64,000 nucleotides of DNA from Candidatus Bathyarchaeota archaeon. Lineage in GTDB: Archaea; Thermoproteota; Bathyarchaeia; Bathyarchaeales; Bathycorpusculaceae. Position 1 is the stretch's first letter. Each line of letters opens with the position of its first letter. Both the position numbers and the translations under genes were made by a program. Shown here piece after piece: positions 58,480 to 64,000 of this stretch. The notes below the pieces were generated by a model. It made no database searches, was not told the DNA's origin, and was given only the letters and a program-made list of their open reading frames with translations. The DNA lies in NCBI GenBank assembly GCA_026014745.1, contig JAOZHS010000001.1, forward strand, positions 1,116,001 to 1,180,000. The letters are read 5' to 3'.

Positions 58480-61047
58480 TTATCTATAGTAAGCTACGAT
58501 TGTACCTGCACGTGTTATGCTAAGCGTATCTTGTTGTTGCGACGATAAGCCGAATGTATATCGCCAGAAAACTTGGTTAGGGCTGGTTATGTTGAGCGGC
58601 GAGTAGTACTGATAGTTGTGTATGGAGCCGGTGTTCCACCAGAACACGATTGGGGTAGACGTGTAGGTGTAGTTGACGCCGTCAACATTTAGGATGTTGC
58701 CACTATATGTGCGGGGTACGCCCATGAAGAAGAATGTAACTTTTACTTGCGAGGTATAATTCGCTGTGAAGTTTGTGGGTGCGTTCATGACGATGGAGGC
58801 GCGGGGATTATCAACTGAACCATCCGTCCAATTGCTAAAGATGCTTCTTGAGGTCAAGCCTGTGATGGTTGAGTCAACGCCGATGGTTCCCGTGGAGGTG
58901 CCTGCATTTAGCCACAACTCCAGCGGTGACGATGTCGATGTGACGCCGCTCAAGCGGTTAGAAAGGTAGACCTTGGCGTAGGTGTAGGCTGGAAGTCCCT
59001 CTGCGTTTATGGTGAGTTTGTACAGTGTGATGAAGGTAATAGCTTTGGAGCTTTGTGAGGGCACAGAGAGCAACCCAACCGTGGAGTCCGCGACCGAGCG
59101 GGTGTCTGCACCGTTGGGGATGGGGGATTGGACGCGCCAAACACAAATGCCCTTTGCCACGTTGGTGAAGGTTATGGTTTCTTCGGATGATGTTTGGGTT
59201 TTGCCGTTTAGCATAACGCTCCATGATGTTCCCTGTGGTAAGCCCGTTTGGGTGAAGGTAACGGTGTAGGTCCCTGTTTTGGTGAAGGTGGCGGTTATGG
59301 TCTTGTTTTGGTCCATGATTATGGTTGCGGGGTTGGTTTGCCCAACTAAATCGCCACTCCAACCCGCGAATTGGTAGCCAGAAGCGGCTGTTGCAGTAAG
59401 TTCTACGGCTTGGTTTTGCGTGTAGGGCGCGGATGCGTTTCTTGACACGGAGCCCTGCCCAACGGTGTTAATGGTTAGCGTGTAGATGCTTTGTTGTATC
59501 TGGGCAAACGTGGCGGTTACGGATTTGTTAGCGTCAACTATCAGCGTGGCGGGGTTTGATGAGCCAGATAAGTCTCCGCTCCAACCTACAAAAAACCAGC
59601 CCCCATCAGCAAGTGCAGTTAAGTTGACCGCTTGACCGTAGCTGTATGGTTCAGTCGCGTTTCTGCTGATTACACCTTGGCCTGTTACAGAGGTGGTGAT
59701 GTTGTAAGTGTCCGGTATATTTTGTACAAAGGTTGCTGTCACCGTTTTGTCTGCGTTCATGGTGATTGTGGTGTTGCCTGTGCCTGACGCGTCTCCGCTC
59801 CAACCGCTAAAACTCCAACCAGCCGCTGGTATCGCCTTTAAATCAACCGACGAACCCGACAAATGCGAAGAGTTGCCTGGCAAAACGAAGCCCTCGCCAA
59901 CTGTTAGCATCGTTAAATTGAATAAGTTACTGTTAAAAGCATATACCGCGCCCGAGGTTCCATCGTTGGCTCCAATGTATACGATGTCGTTTACGGCGCA
60001 TGGAGACGAAAATACTCTGCCAATGCTGGTTCTGTAACTCCAGATTTTTGTTCCCGTCGCAGCATCCAAGGCATATACGTTGCCATCATCTGATCCAAAG
60101 AATACGATGCCATTGGAAGTAATGCATGGAGAAGAATTTACTACGTCTCCTGTTTTATAATTCCAGATTTTTTCACCTGAGGTCGCATTCAAAGCATACA
60201 CGTTGCCGTCGCCTGTTCCAACGTATAAGACGCCGTTGGCAATGCAGGGTGATGAAAATACGTCATGTCCTGTTGGGTAACTCCATATTTGGCTGCCTGA
60301 AGTGGCATTTAGGGAATAAACAAAACCGTCATAGGAGCCAAAATAGACAATCCCATTCGAGACGCATGGCGAGGACCACACGGTGCTGCCGGTTGTGTAA
60401 TTCCAGAGTTGGGCTCCTGTGGTTGCATCTAAAGCATACAGGTAGAAATATGATCCAAAGTAAATGATGCCGTTAGCGAGGCAAGGAGATGACCAAACGA
60501 TATTGTCTGTTGTGTAGTTCCAGATTTTAGCTCCGGTAAGGGCATTTAGAGCGTATATAGAGCCGTCCATTGATCCGAAATAGACAACTCCATTGGTTAC
60601 GCAAGGAGAAGTCAAGATGGTGGACCCAGTTGTGTAATTCCAGATTTGCACGCCCGTAGTGGCGTCTAAGGCGTATAAGTTATGGTCGTATGATCCGATG
60701 TATACGATGCCGTTGGCGACGCAAGGAGAAGAATAAACTTCCTGACCTGTGATGTAGCTCCAGATTTTTGCACCTGAGGTCGCATTCAAAGCATACACGC
60801 TATAGTCAAGTGACCCAACATAAACAACCCCATTAGCAACAGCGGGAGACGAGTACACTGGACCAATTGCGGTATAGCTCCATAGCGTCTGGTTAGTTAA
60901 AGGTCCATATGAATCTGTATTGCCCATGTGCATAGGGTCATGGTGGAACATTGGCCAATCACTTGTGGCTGAAACATAACATACACTAAATGAGCAGGAA
61001 ATTGTAAATACGAAAAATAATGCGATAGACATGTTTTTTTTGTTCAT
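58480..61047 (-). CDS. Large secreted mosaic protein: PQQ-like propeller plus InlB-type repeats
   Basis: An 855-residue protein from the ATG at 61047 (an in-frame start at 61101 would add 18 residues before the signal peptide MSIALFFVFTISCSFSVCYVSA). The mature part starts DWPMFHHDPMHMG. About eight highly regular PQQ-like blades follow (VYVGSLDYSVYALNATSGAKIWSY, VYFGSMDGSIYALNALTGAKIWNY). Then come three InlB-like repeats ending WSGD...ATF (for example VGQGSVSRNASAPYTQNQAVELTATAASGYQFAGWSGD), a FTQTGLPQGTSWSVMLNGKTQ domain as seen in archaeal thermopsin-like proteins, and a last Thr/Ser-rich beta domain. No C-terminal helix is present, so it is either released or held non-covalently. Confidence 0.88.
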   Translation of the reverse strand: MNKKNMSIALFFVFTISCSFSVCYVSATSDWPMFHHDPMHMGNTDSYGPLTNQTLWSYTAIGPVYSSPAVANGVVYVGSLDYSVYALNATSGAKIWSYITGQEVYSSPCVANGIVYIGSYDHNLYALDATTGVQIWNYTTGSTILTSPCVTNGVVYFGSMDGSIYALNALTGAKIWNYTTDNIVWSSPCLANGIIYFGSYFYLYALDATTGAQLWNYTTGSTVWSSPCVSNGIVYFGSYDGFVYSLNATSGSQIWSYPTGHDVFSSPCIANGVLYVGTGDGNVYALNATSGEKIWNYKTGDVVNSSPCITSNGIVFFGSDDGNVYALDAATGTKIWSYRTSIGRVFSSPCAVNDIVYIGANDGTSGAVYAFNSNLFNLTMLTVGEGFVLPGNSSHLSGSSVDLKAIPAAGWSFSGWSGDASGTGNTTITMNADKTVTATFVQNIPDTYNITTSVTGQGVISRNATEPYSYGQAVNLTALADGGWFFVGWSGDLSGSSNPATLIVDANKSVTATFAQIQQSIYTLTINTVGQGSVSRNASAPYTQNQAVELTATAASGYQFAGWSGDLVGQTNPATIIMDQNKTITATFTKTGTYTVTFTQTGLPQGTSWSVMLNGKTQTSSEETITFTNVAKGICVWRVQSPIPNGADTRSVADSTVGLLSVPSQSSKAITFITLYKLTINAEGLPAYTYAKVYLSNRLSGVTSTSSPLELWLNAGTSTGTIGVDSTITGLTSRSIFSNWTDGSVDNPRASIVMNAPTNFTANYTSQVKVTFFFMGVPRTYSGNILNVDGVNYTYTSTPIVFWWNTGSIHNYQYYSPLNITSPNQVFWRYTFGLSSQQQDTLSITRAGTIVAYYR

Positions 61048-61310
61048 CAAAAATACGCCGCTAAATTGTAGGGGGGAGGGTTGTTTAAGGATGCGCCTCA
61101 CGTATAAACCGTCACCCCGGGTAAGGCTTCATCAGTGGCAGTGATTTAAACAATGCGCAAGCCTACATGTATAAATCAAAACGTTCATTGGCGAATAATT
61201 TCAAGTTTTAAACATAAGTGTCAGCGGTTTTATGGGATTTAAGGGGCTATTTGTCGCTACCTCAACCGTGAAGGTCACAGCAAAGTAAAATGTGATCCAG
61301 CTAACGGAGG

Positions 61311-61592
61311 TTATTTGTAGGCTATGCCCATGCGCTCCATGAAATCCAGCACCGTTCGATACTGGTTTAAGTATTCTTTGCCCTTTTGGGTGAGTCTGTA
61401 GGATGTCTGGTTTTCGATGAGTCCAAGGGCTTCGAGGTCGGCGAGGTAACTTTTTAGGCGGTCAAAGGGAACGTTGAGTTTTGCCTGAATGCGGCATAAT
61501 ACTATTTTTTCGGTGATGCGGGTTTCGGAGTTAAGAATCGACAAAAGATCGCCGTAGATCTTCATTTTGTCTCTTCTTACTATTTTCTTCAT
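61311..61592 (-). CDS. Small winged-helix DNA-binding protein
   Basis: A 93-residue protein from the ATG at 61592, with AAAGGAG just upstream; a longer frame from 61664 reads through that site. MKIYGDLLSILNSETRITEKIVLCRIQAKLNVPFDRLKSYLADLEALGLIENQTSYRLTQKGKEYLNQYRTVLDFMERMGI is a typical archaeal winged helix (like those of DUF4364/PadR-like size). It overlaps the upstream membrane-protein gene by 4 bp and probably regulates or senses through it. Confidence 0.8.
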   Translation of the reverse strand: MKKIVRRDKMKIYGDLLSILNSETRITEKIVLCRIQAKLNVPFDRLKSYLADLEALGLIENQTSYRLTQKGKEYLNQYRTVLDFMERMGIAYK

Positions 61593-62263
61593 TCTATACT
61601 CCTTTTTGGTTTCCCGTAGAAGGTTCGATAAGCAATTATTAGGAAAAGAACTAAGCCTATCCAACGGAGTACTAAGCCGCCGTAAAAGGCTATGTCGCTA
61701 CCTTCAACAGTTGAAATTAAGATTGAGTACTGACTTACCAGCAAAAAGATGAATCCAAAAGGTGTCAAGATTGTCTTCGGGTCTCGAGTCTCTAAGTGGC
61801 TCCGAAGAGTGTGGATAGAAATGTAGAGTAAACAGAACATGTTGAAGATTCGGATGTAAATGGACAGAGCGCGATAATTACCAAAAGCGAGTTGTGGCGC
61901 AACAAAAACCAACACAGCTGCAGAAGTTAAAGCCACAATTAATACACTTAGCGTTATATCCCAAACTAGTCGGGTGTTTGAGGGTTTGCTCGAAAAATAA
62001 TATGTGAAGGTAAGGAAAGCAAACGCAAAGGGTCTTGCGAGAAGTTGGAACCAGGCTAAGTCATTAACCACAAACGTTGTTGTGTGTGCTAAAGCTGCCA
62101 TCAGATACGAGAAGCCAAGAAAGCCAAACCCTAAAGGAAGACCCAAATATCGGCTTTCTCTGGTGATTTGATACGGTTTGATTAGAAACCACACGAGAAC
62201 GAAGCAGGCAATAGCTGAAAAGAGTTCTTCTGAAAACAGAAAGATTGGGTCTGGTGCTGCTAT
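61589..62263 (-). CDS. Archaeal multi-helix membrane protein, probable ATA start
   Basis: About 224 residues with six to seven hydrophobic helices. The first usual start codon (GTG 62194) would cut off the first helix. The open frame extends to a stop at 62302-62300 and reads AAPDPIFLFSEELFSAIACF before WFLIKPYQITRESRYLGLPLGFGFLGFSYL. The phrase PDPIFLFSEE...Y..TRE..YLGLPLGFGFLG is a common opening of archaeal seven-helix proteins as I recall them. A TATA box (TTAAATATA, read on the minus strand at 62311-62303) and a GGAGG site (62275-62271) precede ATA at 62263-62261 by seven bases. It is cotranscribed with the winged-helix gene. Confidence 0.6.
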   Translation of the reverse strand: MAAPDPIFLFSEELFSAIACFVLVWFLIKPYQITRESRYLGLPLGFGFLGFSYLMAALAHTTTFVVNDLAWFQLLARPFAFAFLTFTYYFSSKPSNTRLVWDITLSVLIVALTSAAVLVFVAPQLAFGNYRALSIYIRIFNMFCLLYISIHTLRSHLETRDPKTILTPFGFIFLLVSQYSILISTVEGSDIAFYGGLVLRWIGLVLFLIIAYRTFYGKPKRSIE

Positions 62264-62302
62264 CGGGCTGCCTCCATATAGCCCCCCATAGTCGTGGTCT
62301 TA

Positions 62303-62311
62303 GTATATTTA
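62303..62311 (-). promoter_or_regulatory. TATA box of the membrane-protein/winged-helix operon
   Basis: TTAAATATA on the minus strand predicts a start near 62281, which includes GGAGG at 62275-62271 in a short leader and excludes longer upstream starts. Confidence 0.5.
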
Positions 62312-62404
62312 ATTTATCTATTTTCAGCGACCTTGCAGTTAGCACACAAGTTACTTTTTTAATTAAGGGCTGTAGCCATAAAAAGAAGAGGGGGCGTATT
62401 TTTT

Positions 62405-63052
62405 TTATTCTTTGAATACGCTTTCATCGAATTCGGATTTTTTGTCGTCCTCTGAGGTTTCTTCGGATTCTGTGTCCTCGGTGTCTTCCTCGTCTTCGGA
62501 GGGTGCAATGTAGTCGGTGAAGCCGGCTTTTGAGTTAGAGATGAAGAATAAGCCTGCCAATGCAAACACTAAGCTGGGAATTGCAGTGGAGATTATTCCG
62601 TCAGAGAATCCTAGGGCGAATATGTAGACGACTATGATCGTGACGAATGCTGAGGCGCACATGAAGCCTGAGCCGATGAGGGCAAGTTTGTAGCGGTTAC
62701 CCCTAAATGAGAACAATGACGCCAAAAAGCCGAGGGCAGCAGCGGCGAATCCGACGCCAGAGAAGATAAGGAAGCCGATGGCTTCGGGGGTTTCCACGCC
62801 ATAGTAGATGCTGTAAGTGGTGTATGTTTGGTAGGTGGTGATGCCGATAACTGCCATGGCGAGCGTAAAAGTTGCTGCAATCAGGGTTAACATGCCAGCG
62901 TTGCTTAATGAGGGGGCATTTGAGGTTGTGGGTTCGGGGGCTGCGGTTAAGGTTTGGCCGCAGTAGGCACAAAATGTGCTGGTTTCGTCAAGGACCGGTT
63001 TGCCGCATTTTTGACAATTCAAAGTGGTAAGCCTTCGTTGGCTATTGTGCAC
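62405..63052 (-). CDS. Zinc-ribbon membrane protein with acidic tail
   Basis: A 215-residue protein. The N-terminus has a zinc ribbon (CQKCGKPV, then CAYCGQTL, residues 13-35), then four helices (GMLTLIAATFTLAMAVIGITTY, IGFLIFSGVGFAAAALGFLASLF, LALIGSGFMCASAFVTIIVVYIFAL, AIPSLVFALAGLFFIS) and a very acidic tail (EDEEDTEDTESEETSEDDKK). Such zinc-ribbon membrane proteins are common in archaea and their role is unknown. A GTG start at 63052 is used; TTG 63022 is an alternative that begins at the zinc ribbon. Confidence 0.7.
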   Translation of the reverse strand: MHNSQRRLTTLNCQKCGKPVLDETSTFCAYCGQTLTAAPEPTTSNAPSLSNAGMLTLIAATFTLAMAVIGITTYQTYTTYSIYYGVETPEAIGFLIFSGVGFAAAALGFLASLFSFRGNRYKLALIGSGFMCASAFVTIIVVYIFALGFSDGIISTAIPSLVFALAGLFFISNSKAGFTDYIAPSEDEEDTEDTESEETSEDDKKSEFDESVFKE

Positions 63053-63268
63053 ATGTGTTATTTAACTGCTTGCCATAATTTAACCCAACTTGAGAAAATC
63101 CTGTTTTGCCGCTAGATGAAACCCAAAAAACCGCTTTTTGAAAAAATATTGATTTTGCATCATTTTAAAAAATATTGGGGGTAAAATTTTATTTTTAGTT
63201 GAAGTTTGGTTCAAAATATCTCAATGATGAATTATGTTGGAGTCGTATATATTGCTGGTTTTGGAATA

Positions 63269-63278
63269 ACTTTATAAT
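63269..63278 (+). promoter_or_regulatory. TATA box of the HEXXH-protein gene
   Basis: ACTTTATAAT lies about 25-30 bp before the TTG at 63300, which supports leaderless transcription starting at that TTG. Confidence 0.55.
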
Positions 63279-63299
63279 GTTCTCCTTATTTATGCTGTC

Positions 63300-63893
63300 T
63301 TGAGGAAGAAGAAGGTATTGCAGATTAGCCAACGGCAGATAGAAGACCAAATTCGCGCCTACGCAACAGACTTTCTTGGACGCGAATACAGCGAAGACGC
63401 ACAAAAAAAGTTACAAGCCTTCTCCATAATCACAGTCGACTCCTACGACAACGGCGGCGTCTCCGAAGCAACAGACGACCATATAGTAATCGCCATCAAA
63501 CGCGACTTAGTAGCGGGCAAACTCACCGAAACCACCAAACTCGTGGTCCGCCATGAACTCGGCCATATCCTCGACGACACCGCACCTCTCTGCCCCACTT
63601 TTGAAGAGGAAGTCGCTCATGAAAAAATTGCCTGGAAAAACGCCAAACCCAAAACCGCCGCGGAACGTTGGTACATGTGCGTATCTCTGCGTACCCATAT
63701 GGACCCGCTGAAGATGCAAGCGGTGGGGTTCCCGCAGCCTCAAACCAAAATCGCGCCACAAAAGCTTATCTATGCGGCGGAGACAGAGGCGCATCGAATG
63801 GGTCAGCAAAGCGTGTTTGTAGATGAGGCGTGGGCGGAGCGGTTGGCTATGGCGCATCTGCTGGAAAACCCCGACTACTACAGTTTACTCTAA
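63300..63893 (+). CDS. HEXXH putative zinc metallopeptidase (ImmA/IrrE-like)
   Basis: A 197-residue protein with a TTG start supported by the TATA position. TKLVVRHELGHILDD (residues 77-91) is a HEXXH zinc motif, and the following EEEVAHEKIAWKNAK, with a Glu in a helix and the later His, resembles the third-ligand region of ImmA/IrrE-type peptidases. The N-terminal part (QISQRQIEDQIRAYATDFLG) and C-terminal SVFVDEAWAERLAMAHLL are helical. No signal peptide, so it would act in the cytosol. No neighbouring regulator target is seen before the window ends. Confidence 0.7.
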   Translation: MRKKKVLQISQRQIEDQIRAYATDFLGREYSEDAQKKLQAFSIITVDSYDNGGVSEATDDHIVIAIKRDLVAGKLTETTKLVVRHELGHILDDTAPLCPTFEEEVAHEKIAWKNAKPKTAAERWYMCVSLRTHMDPLKMQAVGFPQPQTKIAPQKLIYAAETEAHRMGQQSVFVDEAWAERLAMAHLLENPDYYSLL

Positions 63894-63975
63894 ACGGGTG
63901 ATGCCCAAAAGTTCCAAGCTTTCGACGAATGTTAAGCGTCACCTTCTTAAATGACGGTTTTTGATGGTTAAGGCT

Positions 63976-64000
63976 ATGTCTCAGTTTAAAGCATTCAAGA
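63976..64000 (+). CDS. Start of a further gene, cut by window end
   Basis: ATGTCTCAGTTTAAAGCATT begins an open frame (MSQFKAFK) at the window edge, with an in-frame upstream ATG at 63964 and a TATA-like CTTAAATG about 26 bp before 63976. Too short to identify. Confidence 0.3.

Overview
The window looks like a chromosome segment of an anaerobic archaeon of the TACK lineage, most likely a Bathyarchaeia-type genome. The lineage is an inference from gene content. Archaeal markers include NOP5 and fibrillarin, archaeal-sized uS12 and uS7, a DRG-type GTPase with a TGS domain, TATA boxes placed for leaderless or short-leader transcripts, and frequent GGTGA or GGAGG ribosome sites. An anaerobic life is suggested by HdrA fused to an MvhD domain, a six-cluster polyferredoxin and the siroheme-dependent heme route (ahbABCD). 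The 5' ends of several genes had to be moved from the longest reading frame to the start favoured by a ribosome site or TATA box.

Layout. 1-13.5 kb is a surface-glycan locus, all on the + strand: glycosyltransferases, a large polytopic membrane protein, a DUF1919 protein, a FdtA-like ketoisomerase, a PglD-like acyltransferase, a FemAB/GNAT protein, DUF362 and Gfo/Idh/MocA proteins and a flippase. 13.5-15.4 kb has small membrane proteins. 15.6-19 kb has the polyferredoxin and HdrA-MvhD pair. 19-20.3 kb is a loose region of very small genes (zinc-binding, coiled-coil, HNH, basic peptide) with dispersed repeats. 20.3-27.5 kb holds a toroid protein, rps12-rps7, an AAA+/TPR ATPase facing a cyclase-like protein, and the DRG GTPase. 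27.7-34.6 kb is a surface-protein region: three PQQ-repeat beta-propeller proteins, two GOLD-like membrane proteins and pyrB. 34.6-38.9 kb has a catalytically dead NrdD-like protein with an N-terminal winged helix, then the agmatine deiminase and N-carbamoylputrescine amidase pair. 39-46.8 kb has a CLC channel, an InlB-repeat protein, nop5-fibrillarin, a TrmB regulator facing an AhpD-like protein, and a CitG-like protein. 46.9-50.1 kb has three paralogous nucleotidyltransferases. 50.2-54.7 kb has two ribbon-helix-helix proteins, an Lrp regulator and ahbABCD. 54.8-64 kb has MscL, BrkB, tRNA-Ile and tRNA-Ala, an ArsR regulator with a probable target gene, a large mosaic secreted protein and a few small membrane or regulatory genes.

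How the parts fit. The first 13 kb should build and export a cell-surface glycan. The PQQ, GOLD and InlB-repeat proteins are the likely protein part of the envelope. HdrA-MvhD with the polyferredoxin suggests flavin-based electron bifurcation whose partner subunits are encoded elsewhere. The ahb operon makes heme from siroheme. The most unusual items are the winged-helix/ATP-cone/pseudo-NrdD protein, a 16-bp repeat shared by the promoters of an ArsR gene and a small Cys/Gly-Tyr-rich exported protein, two genes whose ribosome site points to ACG or ATA instead of ATG, and an almost identical 182-184 bp promoter plus signal-peptide block in front of two otherwise diverged propeller genes. I found no CRISPR array, transposase, integrase or rRNA gene.
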